From NCBI RefSeq assembly GCF_000350225.1, contig NW_005178533.1, positions 341,444 to 405,443 of the forward strand: DNA of 64,000 nt, in the 5' to 3' direction. The stretch is from Chondrus crispus (lineage: Eukaryota > Rhodophyta > Florideophyceae > Gigartinales > Gigartinaceae). The position numbers were made by a program, and so were the translations under genes. This document shows, piece after piece, positions 9,554-21,889 of the stretch. Position 1 is the first letter of the stretch. Each line of letters starts with the position of its first letter. The notes under the pieces are model-generated. The model ran no database searches, was not told where the DNA came from, and was given only the letters and a program-made list of their open reading frames with translations.

Positions 9554-12004
9554 ATGAACCGTGCGGATTCCGCCGGAGAAGATACCGCCTCCGGGCGAGC
9601 AAGTACCCGCAGTGGCAGAGGCGCACAGCGCCCCGGGATCGACAATCCGGAAGCCCTGCTGCGCCCGCCGTCTACCAAGGGCCAGAAGACCCCTACCGTT
9701 TCGGACACCACCGCCGGGCTACCGGCTGGTGGGGGGAACCGCGTACAAGTACTGTACGACGCGTTACTCCCGCGGTTACAAACCTGGATGGAGGATTTCC
9801 TCGCTGAGGAACTACCTCAGGTCGTCCAGGTTTACCTCGACCGAACGGCACCAAGACTGGTGGCGGAGCATGCGGACACCGCGCTCCGCGCCCTGCTGGA
9901 CGAGAAGATCGCCCCCCTCGTACGCAACGAGGTGGTGGCAGCGCTCGCCGCGGAGGGGGACGAATCTCCGACCGCATTGGCTCTAAAGGGAGCTATTAGC
10001 TCCGCCGTGGACATCCGTCTGGCCACGACATTCACCGAAACGGGAGGCGCGGTACCGCCGCCGGCGCCGCGCCGTGAAACCGTTCCGGACTCAAGCTTTA
10101 ATATCGCTGATCCGATCGGCGCCGTACCCGGGCTTGATAGGATGGACCCTCACCCGGAGGGCAGAGCCATCTATCTCCCAACCGTTCACGGTGCTACAGG
10201 GAGGACCACGGAAAATGTCCTCCCCATACTCGCCGGTACGGGCGGCCCCCGCGGGACAGACAACCGCCTGGGGCTCCCCGAGACAGAGAATCGGGACCCG
10301 TACCGGTTGAGCAGAAGACGTGCACCCGGCACGCACAGGACCGAAGCGGAATACACCCGGTATTCCGAGGCAAAAGACCCCCGTCACAGGACGGATGAAG
10401 ACTGCGAGGAACGCCGCTGGCGATACCGCGATAACCGCGAGGCACGCCACGGGCGATACCGCGATGCCGCAGGGGGAGGATACCCCTCCGATGATGACCC
10501 ATCCGGTTCGGTAGACTCTCGCAGGCGGGGCCACAGGGCACGCCGCGATAGAAGCCGAGACCGGCACCGGCACGACCCGTCCGACTTGGAAGACTACCAC
10601 ACCGAGTCGGATGAGGGGCTTCGTCGCTCGAGCAGACGCCGCCGGGCTGCCCCGACGAGCGACGAGCGACGACCCACGGTAATCAGGCCCCTCAATGACC
10701 TGCTTACCAAGGCCGTCAACTACAAGACCTACCGCCTGGAACGGCGTAGCTCGCGCTACGACTCCACAGTAGCGCGGCACATTAACCGTTACCGGAAAAA
10801 ACTGGACGTGCAGATGAGGTCCCACACGTTCCGCGATCAAGATCCGATTGCGGTATTGGGATTCCTCGCACGCCTCAAGATGGCGTGCGACCACAACGGG
10901 ATTACCGAAGGAGCCGCCGTGTGGTGCTTCCAATTCTATCTCACCGGTCAGGCTCACGCCCTACTCCAGTCCCGTTTCAATGGAAATACCATGGCGGTTG
11001 ACGTGGAGCGGCGCGAGCTGCTCCGGACATACCCCCAGGTGGTCAACTTTCTGTTGCGCACCTATGCTACGAACGAGGTAGTTTCCGAAGCGGTTGGGGA
11101 CGTGACCTCCTTCCGTCAGAGTTCAAACATGACGGAGGAGGTCTACAGTAACCACCTGTGGGACAATGTCCTCCGATGCGGTACGGTATTCTCCGACCGG
11201 CGGTTGAAGTCCCTGTTCGTCGAGGGGTTACTTCCCGCCACGTGCGCGCAGGTCCGTAATTACCTCGCCATGCACCCGGATGTGGATTACCAATTCGTGG
11301 CTTGATACGCGCAAGCGATCGGGGAAACCAATCGGGCTTCCCGTCGACAGGGGATGTCCGCCATGGCGCACCGAGAGCCGTCCGGAGCGGCTAGAAGATT
11401 TGACCGCACCGCAAGGACGAGGCCCGTGCTGTCGGTTGAGTCGGCATCCGACATCCCGACGGCCGGGGGATTGGCTGAAGAAGCAATCCTGGCCGTGACG
11501 GACCAAACCGCCACGCCGACCTCGATGAGCTCGCCACCGACGAGTTACTATCCGTCGCCGGCAGCCTCGACGGCGGGCGCCCCGGTTCCGCCCTCCAACC
11601 CTGGCGACGTGCACACAGGACCGTACGGGAGGCAAGGGCAGGATCCACGCGTCCGGTTCTCCGGCGGGAGATTTCCCGGACCGCCACCGTGCCGGTTCTG
11701 CCTGGACACCACGCACCGACAAGAGAGGTGCCCCGTCGTTGCCGATGCCGGCCTGCCGGCCAAGCTTCTGGAGGCACGAGAGGCCAACTACCAGAAGCTA
11801 CGCATCCGGCAAGGCCTCCGCCCGGGATCCCCGTTCAACCGCCAGGGGCCGTCCGCTTGGCGAAACCAGCGTCAAACGGCCCCCGCGGGCGTCAACGTGG
11901 TCGAGGAACCGCACCTCGACCACACCGAGGACCCCGTGGCGCGAGCCGCGGATGAGACCCGTGAGGACTTGCTGTTGACGGGGGAAGCCGGGGAGGACGC
12001 GTAG
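9554..12004 (+). pseudogene. E2 Gag with one in-frame stop
   Basis: The frame starts at ATG 9554 and stays open for 816 codons except for a TGA at 11303-11305, so it appears as two ORFs. The N-terminal 200 residues are Pro/Arg/Asp-rich. The capsid-like domain begins near NDLLTKAVNYKTYRL (about 10696), parallel to E3 and E5 Gag. A perfect CCHC knuckle CRFCLDTTHRQERC lies near 11693-11734. The TGA sits where E3 reads ...VNYAKAHG and is probably a CGA or TGG mutated to stop. The pol frame is -1 and its open stretch begins at about 11965, inside gag. Confidence 0.82.
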
Positions 12005-15000
12005 AGGCGACGACGTCTCTCCCCGTGCCCAGCCTCAGAAGCTTAGGCACCCCCGATCCGGCTGCGCCAGTGGAAGCGCAGCCGGGTAACCGAACGGAAG
12101 TCCAGGCCAACTGCTTCTCCAAGAAGCAGAATTACAAGATCTCCGCAACGGTTGGTCAGAAGCAGGCGTTGATGGTCGCCATCACACCAGTGCTGGACTC
12201 AGGAGCCGGACCGAACCTCATCCATTTATGGTGTGTCGCCGAGTCGTGGCGACCATCGATAAAACCGGTTCGGAGCCCAGCGCTCATCGACGCGTCAAAC
12301 CGCGCGATGAAGGCACTGGGGGAAATCCCCCTGCTCGTCCGAATCGGTGAGTTTGTGGCGCGCGTCCCGTTCCTGTTAGTCACGAGCCTCGCCGTGGACT
12401 GTATCCTCGGTACGACCTTCCTGGATCGCCACGTCAAGGCGATCCTCCCACCGCAACGGAAGGTCGTGTTCCACGACGCGCCACCCGTGGCGTTAGTCGG
12501 AACAACCCCCTCGAGGCACGACCGCAAGATGGCCTCGAGAAGCACCGCACAACAACTACCGCCGTCGGATAAACCCGAACGGAAGCAGGTGGCGTTCCCC
12601 GCCAACACACCGTCACGGAAGATCCGCCTCGTCAGAGGGGTGACAATTCCCCCGATGACGCAGGCCAGGGTGAGGGTCGCCACGCCGGTGGGGGGGCTGT
12701 GTTTTTTACAGAACTCCCCAAAAACCGCGCACAGGAATTTGACACTCATGGCACAGGGGGGCATGGATGTTGCCCCCGAAAAACCGTTCTCGGTAATGCT
12801 CAGCAATTTTGGGCACCGCTCGGTTCACATCCCGAAGCATACCGTAGTCGGACTGGCTCTTCCGTCGCCCACTCACATCCTGACCCTTGGCGACTCGGCC
12901 GCGGAAGCGGCCGAAGCTAAGGAAGGGGGAGGGATATTTAATTCCAACCTCTCAACCGCAAAGGTGGGCGCGGAAGAAGCCGCTGACAACCGTACGGATA
13001 AGGGCGGGGCTGAACAAGCCACGCCGCCCAAGGCGCACCCCGGGGCGGTTGGAACGGATAAACCCGAAGACACCGCCGCCCCTGAGGAGGACCCCAATGC
13101 CTGGCAGGAGGACGTCCACATCGGTGCCGAGGACGAGGAGGTACGCTCGGAGATCCTCGAGGTACTGTCCGAATTCAAGGACATGTGGTCCGGCCGGCTG
13201 GGAAAAATCGGGGCCACGAAGCACCGGATTGAGCTCAAGCCCGGTGCTCGCCCGATTTACCAGGTGCCTTACCGCGCCGGACCAACCGCACGGGAAAAAG
13301 AGAAAACGGAGATCGACGGCATGCTCCGGGCAGCGGTAATCGAACCCGCCACGGCCGAATGGGCAAGCCCCGTGGTATTCGTCCCTAAAAAGGACGGTAC
13401 CATGCGGTTCTGTGTCGACTAAAGAAAGCTCAACGCAGTCACCGTTCGGGATCCCTATCCGTTGCCGAGGATGGACGAGGGCATCGATTCCCTCGGCGAC
13501 GCTACTGTCTTTACCACGCTGGATTGCAACAGCGGGTATTGGCAAGTAGAAATCGCCGAGGAGGACCGGGACAAGACGACGTTCGCGTCGCATTGCGGGT
13601 TGTACCGTTTCCTCCGCATGCCGTTTGGTTTGAAGAACGCCCCCGCGACCTTTCAGCGGGCCGTCGACATCATACTGTCGCGGGTAAAGTGGGAAACCGC
13701 TCTGGTCTACCTGGACGATGTTATCATCTACTCCAAGACCGTAACACAACACGTGGCGCACGTCCGCGAGGTTCTACGCCTACTGCGGGACGCGGGCGTG
13801 TCGCTGAATCTGTCCAAGTGCGCCTTCTTCGACACCTCCATCACCTACCTGGGACACGTGATTCGACCAGGCAGGTTGGAGGTCGAGCGCCGCAACGTGG
13901 TCGCCATCGAGCGCGCTCGACCTCCCCAGAACCAAACGGAATTGCGGTCATTCTTAGGAATTTGCAACGTGTACTGTCGGTTCGTGAAGGGCTTCGCGAA
14001 AATAGCCGCTCCGCTAAACCGGAAGACGGGGAAAAATCAACCCTTCGAGTTTGAGGCTCTTACTGATGAGGAATACGAGGCGTTCGTGGAACTCAAGAAG
14101 CGCCTCGTGTCCCCACCGATCCTCGCTCTACCCCGTTACGGAAAGAAATACACCCTGGACACGGACGCTTGCGCGTACCAGGTCGGCTGTGCCCTACTAC
14201 AGGAGCAGCCGGACGGCGACCGCCTACCGATCGGTTATTGGAGCCGCACTCTCACGGACGCGGAGAGGAACTACACCACTACCGACAAGGAATGCCTCGC
14301 CGTCGTATGGAGTATTCTCACGCTTCGACCATACCTGTATGGGAATACGTTCGACCTCCGTACGGATCGTGAGGCCCTCCGCTGGGTTCTCAACCTGGCG
14401 GATAGCTCCGGCCGGCTAGCGCGCTGGCGTCTCCGCCTAGCCGAGTACGACTACGACGTACAGTACCGGCCGGGTATTAAGCACCAACTCGCGGATGGTG
14501 TATCACGCCTCCGAGTTGACGGCGCAACGTCCGAACCGGTTGACGACGAGGTCCCGTGTTTCGCGGTACAATGGCCAGAGGAGGAGCATGACCCCCGCCA
14601 AGGTACCGTACACTGGGAGACCCCCGTCGACCCGGGGAGAGCTGAGCACGCGTTCGCGGTTATACCCAAAGAGCGCGACGTCTCATCCGTAACGGTGGAA
14701 GAGTTCCTTCGGGAACAGGCCGAGGACCTCTTCTATAGGGCGGCCGCCGAGACGGTGGGGAGCCCGGACTCGCGTTACGACGTTGACCGATACGGGTTCG
14801 TCGTCCGCAAGTCCCCCCTCGATGGGACCTTGCAGCGGGTGGTACCGAAGCGGCTCCGGGCGAAGATATTGTACCTCGCCCATCATCCCCGCCTAGCCGG
14901 ACACCCGGGCGGTACGAGAATGTACTATACCCTCCGGCGGGAATATTATTGGCCTCATATGGCCAACGACGCCTTCAGTACCGTACGGAACTGTGCGTCA

Positions 15001-16196
15001 TGCGCTGCCACCCGGGGAACCCTGGTGAGACACCAGAAGGATCTCAAGCTCTTCCCAGCGGCAGGACCGCTGGATTTCGTCGCCATGGACCTGCTGGGCC
15101 CTTTACCGAAGACGGCGCACGGCAATCGCCACGTGCTCGTCATGACCGACCGGTTTACGAAGCTGACGCGCAGCATCCCGTTACGGACAACCACCGCGTC
15201 GGTCGTGGCAAACGCCTTCCTGGACAATTGGGTCTACGTATACGGCGCACCTCGTTACGTGCTAACCGATAACGGACCACAATTTGCCGCCAAGTTCTTC
15301 GACGCGGTGTGTGCCCTCCTGGGGTGAGGCATTACCTGACTACTGCCTATCACCCCCAGACGAATGGGCCAACCAAGCGGTTCAACCGTACTCTGGTACA
15401 GCGCCTCCGACACTATGTCGCGGAGCACCAGAGGGACTGGGACGAATACACCCAGCCCCTGACCTTCGCGTAAAACACGCAGGTCCACTGGTCGACGGAG
15501 ACAACCCCGTTCCACCTGGTGCTGACGCGACCACCGCCCGGTTTGGCACTGCCTGGTACTGTACCGCAGGATGCCGTCTCCAACATGGAAGATCCGAGAA
15601 CTCCGGTACAGTACAAGCGCGCGACGCTGCGTAAACTACGCGACTCCCTTGAGCGCGCGCGGGTGAAGCTAACCGCGGCGCAAAGGCGATACAAGGCCGA
15701 CTTCGATAAGAAGGTGCGTTTCCGTCCGGTCATCGAGGTGGGAGACCTGGTCTATGTCGACCGCCCACCTCGGCCATTGACGAGTACTGAACGGGGAGAC
15801 CTGCCAAGTAATGACAGGGGACCCTCCGTCAAGCTGTTACCGAAAACGGAAGGCCCGTTTCGGGTCCGATCCGCTACGGAGACGACAGTGGTCGTCGATC
15901 AAGACGGAGTCTCAAACCGCGTGAGCATCGATCGGATAACCCGGATACGGCGGGGACCCCGCGACGTCACTACGGCCGCCCCGATCCAGCCCGCGGCGGC
16001 CGGAGAACCCGAACCCGCCGCGGAGTATGTGGTCGACCATCTGGTCGACCACCGGGAGAACCGCACAGGGGCCCAGTACAAGGTCCGCTGGTATGGCTAC
16101 GCCCCAGCCGACGATACCTGGGAACCCGCAGAGGGACTCCCCCAGGCCTTCATAGACCGCTTCTGGCGCACGCGGGCGGCAGCACGCCACCGCTAA
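12005..16196 (+). pseudogene. E2 Pol: protease, RT, RNase H, integrase, chromodomain
   Basis: Protease VLDSGAGPNLI is near 12190. RT has FCVD-stop-RKLN (TAA 13420-13422 replacing the usual Tyr), SGYWQVEI, and intact YLDDVIIYSK near 13708. RNase H has TLDTDACAYQVG. The integrase zinc motif and core follow (MDLLGPLP, LTDNGPQF). A one-base deletion at about 15321-15324 shifts the frame. Beyond it the catalytic Glu of QTERFNRTL is Lys (codon 15375-15377), and another TAA lies at 15471-15473. The chromodomain YVVDHLVDHRENR ... WEPAEGLPQ closes the protein at about 16024-16190. Translation of the gag-pol fusion would need a -1 shift. Confidence 0.9.
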
Positions 16197-16254
16197 CACC
16201 GCACTGGGCAACCCAGCTCTGGGCAGGACGATCCCGCAGAGGACCTCCCCCGCG

Positions 16255-16705
16255 CGGCGGCCAATCGCCATCGCAAACACCGCGCCGGAAGACCCGGCGC
16301 AGGGGGAGGTGAGGTCGCCCCAGACGCACGTAGAATCCCGCGCACGTCGCCGCTCACCCCGCGCCGGAAGACCCGGCGCAGGAGGGGGCGAGGTCGCCAC
16401 AGACGCACGCGGAACCCCGCGCACGTCGCCGCCCACACCGCGCCGGAAAACCCGGCGCAGGAGGGGGCGAGGCCGCCACAGACGCAAGCGGAACCCTGCG
16501 CACGTCGCCGCACACCCCGCGCCGGAAAACCCGGCGCAGGAGGGGGCGAGGTCGCCACAGACGCACGCGGAACCCCGCGTGCGTCACCGCCCACCCCGCG
16601 CCGAAAGACCCGGCGCAGAAGGGGGCGAGGTCCCCACAGACGCACGCGGAACCCCGCGTGCGTCACCGCAAACCCCGCGCCGGAAGAACCGGTGCAAAAG
16701 GGGGC
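16255..16705. repeat. 79-bp tandem repeat block in E2 (about 5.7 copies)
   Basis: The word CGCGCCGGAA or a one-base variant recurs at 16281, 16360, 16439, 16518, 16597 and 16676, an exact 79-bp period. Each unit contains the inverted pair GCGCCGG/CCGGCGC. The block lies just after the chromodomain stop and before the end of the antisense ORF. ORFs across it, on both strands, are repeat artefacts because 79 is not a multiple of three. Confidence 0.95.
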
Positions 16706-17278
16706 TGACTCGCCAGCGGGGCGACCCGACGTGGCGGTGGTCAAACGGCGCGGCACCCCGGTGCACACCCGCTGCCGAGGGGTGGAACCCAGCCGGTAAA
16801 TACTGTATGGGGAGGCGACCTCGCCGAGGCTCCAGGGCACTGCGGACCACGAGGTACGCGGCCGGCATACACCGCCCGGCACGTGTGGCCGCTGGACCAC
16901 GGCGGCGGTTCAAGACGCCTCCGATCCTCGGGGAGTACCCAATCGGAGTTCGTCGGTGCGCTGAAAAAGCCACCCGCCGCGGGGCGGTAAAATCCGGCCC
17001 AAAATTACCTACCGGACGGGCGCCCTCCGATGTCGCGGGGGCAGCTGGGGGACCCTTCCCGCGACCACCTGGTACACTCACCGCGCGGGGTCTCGCCGGC
17101 ATGAGCCAGAGGGTAACCCGGCCGTCGTGATGACGACCGGCGCGGAGAGACCACAGTACCGAGCGGGAAGGGCAGTGAAGGAGCGGAAGAAGAAAGAGAA
17201 CAGGGGGCAATTTACTGGACTGGATGGGACCTGGTCCCCGGAGGCAGTTCGCTACTCTCCCCGCCTCCGCCACGTGCA
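16706..17278. other. Non-coding spacer of E2 between tandem repeats and antisense ORF
   Basis: GC-rich sequence with no ORF I can support. The long ORFs through it are frame shadows of the repeat block or of the antisense gene. Confidence 0.5.
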
Positions 17279-19335
17279 TCACTCACGGCGTTGGCGCTTG
17301 GCAGAGGGCTCCGCTCCCCGCACCGCCGCGCTGGCGGGATCAGCATCAACTGCACCGTACGGTCTTTTTGCGGACACCTGTTCGCTCAAGACGGCGAGGT
17401 GGTCCTGTGCCGCACGGATTCGCGCCATCGTCTCACTGCGCAGGAGATCCTCGCCGGTGTCACGTTGGCGGATGGCGAACTGCAGGCCGGCCACCCGCGC
17501 CCTGAGCTGAGTCGCCTCGACTAGCCAGGCGCGCGCGGACTCCAGAGCCGCCGCGAGGGTGGTCGGTGCAGGGACACCCGCGTAGCCGCACTCTATCTGC
17601 AGAGCACGCAGGGCGGCCTGCGCGTCCGGGACCAAGACGGGGGCTTCGTTCGCTGGTGCCACCACCGGAGCTCCATCGGCCGCTACCGAGGGGGTCTGCG
17701 TTCCCGTCGCGGTCATTTCGCTGACGGGGAAGACGGCAGAGCCCGGCACCGATCCGGTAGCTGCGGCAGGAAGGCTATCCCCCGCGGGCTCGACAGTAGG
17801 AACCCCGCGAGGGGCCCCCACTGGGGCGGGGTCCGTGACCGGCACTTCCATGACCGGCGTCTCCGTGGCCGGCGGTGGCGACTCTGCAGTGGTCGCGCCG
17901 CCCACCCTAGGGGGCGTCGAGGAACCGACTGGAAGGCCCTCTCCGAGGGCGGTGTCACCCGGCATCGGTGGGACCGGCGGGGCGGACACGGGCGAAGACT
18001 CCACGGACGGTTCGGCGGGAGTCCCGGCGTAGGCAACCGCGGCGCCCCACCCGTCAGCGGAGGCGATGGCCGCACCGTACGACGGCGACCCGTCGTCCGG
18101 GAGGGGGTCGTACCAGTTGTCGGCCTCCGCCGACGTACCATCCCAATGCGGCATCCGCAGGGAGCAGCCGCGGGCCCAACTGTACCACACGAAGTCTCCG
18201 CGCTCGGGAAGAGACCAGTCCAACCGTTCGGAAAATCGAGAATGGCCTCGGCGCCAACCGGGTCGAACGACGTCCCCTCGAGAATGGCGGCCAACCCGAC
18301 CGATCGGATGAGCTGCAGAAGCCCCGCCGACAACGGGAAGAGAGAGCCTCGCTCGCCGGGTTCGTTCCCGTTCCGGCTCGCCAGGCGAGGGTCCGGGCAC
18401 TTGGTGAAGAACGGGAGGCCGTCCCGTGCGGCGTGTAGGAAACACAGCAACGCCAGGACGGCCCACTCCGAGAGCAAGATGGCGTCGATCAGACGACGCA
18501 TCCCGGGCGTCGCCTCTCGCCCGAAGGAACCGTCCGGCATCCACCGCGCTGCGGCATACGCCAGCACGCTGGGGGTGGGGACGCAGAGGTACTGTGGAGT
18601 CTCCAGATCGCTCCAACCGTTCGGTAGGGCTGGGTATAGCCGCCCCCTAGCGCCCGTGGGCACGGCGAAGAACTCCGTCGTGTGCCACATATGGAAGTAG
18701 GCATCGGCGCGGCGACACCGCAGCCGGCTCTCCTTGGCGGAATTCTCGCCCCACCGTACACGGTCGGCCACACTGTACCACCGGTCGAACGGGCGGGGGA
18801 AGGCCACCAACTGCACGTGGGGCTTAGGATCCACGTCCCCGCCGAACCTCTCGAAGAGGTCGAACAACCGCGAATGGTACTGGTCCTCTCCCGCACAGCG
18901 GATGTAGAGAAGATCCGAACGGGAATCCGCCATTACGCGGTGTGGTACGTGGACCCAGCGGGTCCTCCAAGCGGCCACGCGGTTGTCTTGGCGGATTCGT
19001 CCGCGAGAGGAGGGCGTGCGGATACCCCGCCGCCTGGGGATGGCCCCAAACCGAGCGGCATCGGGGAAGGCCGTTCCGATGTAAGCCTCGTTGGACATCG
19101 GCGGCTGTGCCTGTGAGGGGTTGCCACCACCCCGGGGAACCCGGTGGTCTAAGTCGGCCCCGGGCAACAAACTCCGAACGGCACGAACACCCGTCCGGAG
19201 CCAGCCGGATGGCGGCGCCTCTGTCGCCGGGGGCGTGGTCGCGTACGGGTCCGGCGGTACCGGGCGGTCACCCGCCCCGGCCGCCGTCTGCCCCGTGGCT
19301 ACAACCCAGTCGGGAGATCGTCTCAGTACGGTCAT
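17279..19335 (-). CDS. Antisense ORF of E2 (about 685 aa, one frameshift), unknown family
   Basis: On the strand opposite to gag-pol an ORF starts at ATG 19335 and stays open to about 18230. It then continues in the next frame to a stop at 17279, so one frameshift is likely between 18260 and 18200. The N-terminal third is Pro/Arg-rich. The middle holds RLFDLFERFGGD, FHMWHTTEFFAVP, LETPQYLCVP and LSEWAVLALLCFLHAARDG. The C-terminal third is Pro/Ala/Val-rich low complexity, ending in a helical, basic tail. The blocks from RLFD to LSEW recur in the same order in the antisense ORF of E5, which argues against chance. I do not recognise the family. Its start lies about 540 bases from the 3' LTR, so an antisense promoter there is possible. 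Confidence 0.6.
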
Positions 19336-19856
19336 CTCACCGACTTCGGGAGCCGGGGCTTAGCGCGGAGGGCGCGGCAGGGGCCCCTGGACGGCGGGAG
19401 GGCCGCGCGAGGGGGCAAACCCCGCGCCCGGAGCCCGCACCCGCGGGGCTGCGATGCTCGCCGCGGGTCGATTCACGGGGCCCGCCGCCAGCGCCGGGTG
19501 AAAGGTAGGGGCCGGCGCGGCCGGCACTGTAGGGAGCTGAGCCCGAGGGGGGTGACCCCGCTCGGACGGTCGGTTGTCCATGCAGATGGAGGATAGGGGG
19601 AGGAAACGAGATGTGGAGGTGGAGAAAGGGGGGTGCGTGGTGTGGAGTGATGTGGGAGAAAAGGAAAGCGTGAGGGGACACATTGCCGCGCCACGGGATC
19701 CGACGCGGTTAAATACCAAAAACTCCATGGGCTCCCCCATGGAGTTGGCCGTAGTCCGCCCGCGCCCCCGTGGTCGGCGCGGACTTCTCCGTGCGGATGG
19801 GACACTCTGCCAGCCGGTCATGTCAACCCCCGGCCGCGACGAGGACGTGTCGCGAA

Positions 19857-19870
19857 GTAAGGAAGGGGGT
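19857..19870 (+). promoter_or_regulatory. Polypurine tract of E2
   Basis: AAGGAAGGGGG lies immediately upstream of the 3' LTR (TG at 19872), the usual primer for plus-strand DNA. A second, similar purine run with a TGCGTGGTGTGG sequence after it lies at about 19618-19650. Confidence 0.75.
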
Positions 19871-19871
19871 C

Positions 19872-20464
19872 TGTGGTACAACTCCACACCGCGACCCCCG
19901 GTGGGAGATGAGAACCGCCGAGACGGGCGGTTACTACTGTAGTAATCGTGCACGCGCCCTCTGCAAGCACAGTAGTACCTCCACGGCGTACACGTGACCC
20001 AACCGTTGGCGCCGGTCGTGGCCACGGGCACACGTGTGCGACCCATCCGGTAAGTAATTAGCAATTAGTGGTTAATTGCACAAATTAGCCAATTTAGTAC
20101 AGTAGCTGGTATACAGTATGTCACAGCTACTGTAGCGGGACAGGTGTCCTGGCGTCCCACTTAGGGGTTAAGACCAGGGGCACCTGCCCGGTTCCAGTAA
20201 ACGGGGGCAGACTCGCCTCCCTTCCCTTTACGGCTTTTTGCTAACTCCGTACGGTTTTACCTCTAAGTCTCTGGCTTCTAACCCGTGACCGGCCGTCTGG
20301 ATCTAACACCACCGACCGGCTGCGCGTCACCGGCCACGTGAGCCTTCCCTCTTTTCGAGTCCTTCTGTACGGTTTGCGCTCGCGTGGGTTACCCAGCGGC
20401 GCGCGCTCCCTTACCTCTAACCCCCCTCGTTCCGAGTGGTCGGGACGAAGGTAGTTATACCACA
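19872..20464 (+). repeat. 3' LTR of E2
   Basis: 593 bp, same length as the 5' LTR, ending TACCACA and followed by the GTCTC target duplication. Confidence 0.95.
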
Positions 20465-20469
20465 GTCTC

Positions 20470-21471
20470 AAGGACCTCGAGCAGGCCGCGGATCAAGCTC
20501 CGCAAGGATCGGACGAAGAGCCGCTCCCTTCGGGTAGAGAGGGCGACCGTAGGTCGAAGAAGGACAAGCCCGCTCGGCAGCGGAGTTCTAAGTCGAAGCT
20601 TTCGAAGAAGGACAAGCGACGTGCAAGCAAGGGTCGCTGTAGTGACGATCCGGAGAACCGCCACTCACAGTCGGAGTCGCTTGGTCCCTCCGAAGATGGT
20701 AACGGCGGTTCGTCGAACCATTCGGGCGATTCCGAACGCCGTTCAAAAGACGGAAAAGGAATTTCGTCAAGCAAGAAAATTTCCTCCAGACGAGGCGGAG
20801 TCACTTCGTCCGCCTCGCGGAGAGACAAGGACGCGGAGCCCGAAGATGTCGCAACGCGGCGCGGGCCGCGATGGGAGGAGTTGGAGGAGCTGAATCCGAC
20901 CAACTACCTCTTCAAGAAGTTACTTTCGTACCGAACGTACCGCTTGCGGAACCCGCAGACATATTTGTCAAGTTCCCGGCGGACCGCCGTGCGAAAAATT
21001 AGGAGAGATATTCCGGCTAAGGTGAAGAAGGACAACACGTTCACAGGAGAGGACGGGGTCCTTGTGTTGGATTTTTTGGCAAAGGTAGTTCAAGAGTTTG
21101 ATACTCAAGAAATGAACGAGGGGCAAGCGATCCGCCTGTTGCCTGAATTTTTAAGCGGCATCGCCTTGAGACAGTACACTTCGGTGTCTCAGACGGCCAA
21201 GGCCCATCACGGAAAGATATCCGTTTGTCCAGAGCCCGTACAGTGGTTGTTGAGGAGTTTCGCAACCGACGAGGCAATCCGTCAAGCCGTGCTCGCATTG
21301 CAAGAAGTTCAGCAAAGACCGTCTGAAGACGAGATGGAAATTTATATCCGTCTGACGGACGCAAGCAATCGATGTGGAAACGTATATTCGATGGAAGAAC
21401 AGATGACAATGTTTATTGAAGGACTCGATCCGAGTATCAAGCCGATGGTATCTCAATACCGGCAAGACAAT
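20470..21471 (+). CDS. E3 Gag, central piece with capsid-like domain
   Basis: 334 codons continue the frame of 8348-8833. A Lys/Arg/Ser-rich linker is followed by the capsid-like region from about 20880 (NYLFKKLLSYRTYRLRNP), whose order matches E2 and E5 Gag. The shared block MFIEGLDPSIKPMV corresponds to LFIEGLTPAIKPLV in E5. The piece ends at the AAT target duplication of the CACTA transposon and resumes in frame at 33111. Confidence 0.8.
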
Positions 21472-21504
21472 CCCTAGCGAACATTTTCTCTGTAGAAGGA
21501 GTAC
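21472..21504 (+). repeat. Left terminal inverted repeat of the CACTA element
   Basis: Starts CCCTAG and pairs with 33075-33107. GGAGTA-type words repeat to about 21560. Confidence 0.8.
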
Positions 21505-21889
21505 AGTAGGACTGTAAGGAGTATGATAGGAGGGTACGAGGAGGATATTAGGAGGATCATCCGTCCGAGTCGATTTCGGCGGGTGGTTGGATGATTAAAG
21601 GAGGTTGGACGGAGTTGCATTGGCGGTCCTCCTTTTGCATTTCTAGGTTTCTCTAGCCACCGTACTGTACGCGGTCGTAGGCTGTCCATGGTTGCCGCGC
21701 CCCGCCACCCTGACCCGCCCGCGCGACCCCCGCACGTGTTCTAATCCTACCCCCCCACAATCTCTACCCTCCCTCAACACACTCCCACTGCCCGTCCCCG
21801 TCCCCCTACCCCATCCAAGCTCCCTCTCCCGTCCGAGCCCCTCTCCCCTTCCCCCACACGTGCGTGGTCACCCGCCGTCCAAACACCGT

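Larger units (their letters stand above)
8834..20464 (+). mobile_element. E2: full-length Ty3/gypsy chromovirus (11.6 kb) with an antisense ORF
   Basis: Two 593-bp LTRs (8834-9426 and 19872-20464) differ at about a dozen positions by eye, roughly 2 percent. The flanks are a perfect 5-bp duplication GTCTC (8829-8833 and 20465-20469). Order inside: primer-binding site, gag, pol with chromodomain, a 79-bp tandem-repeat block, a long antisense ORF, polypurine tract, LTR. It sits within E3 gag in the same orientation. Coding lesions show it is defective despite being fairly young. Confidence 0.95.

Noticed and set aside
10091-10957. 288-residue minus-strand ORF opposite E2 gag
   Set aside because: Shadow of a GC-rich coding region. 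Unlike the antisense ORFs near the 3' LTRs it has no counterpart in E5.
12952-13761. 269-residue minus-strand ORF opposite E2 RT
   Set aside because: Mirror frame of conserved RT codons.
16255-16705. Regular repeats that could suggest a CRISPR array
   Set aside because: The 79-bp units are continuous near-identical tandem copies without unique spacers, inside a eukaryotic retrotransposon.
16193-17282. Long Arg/Pro-rich ORFs on both strands
   Set aside because: Composition and repeat artefacts of the GC-rich 79-bp array and its spacer.
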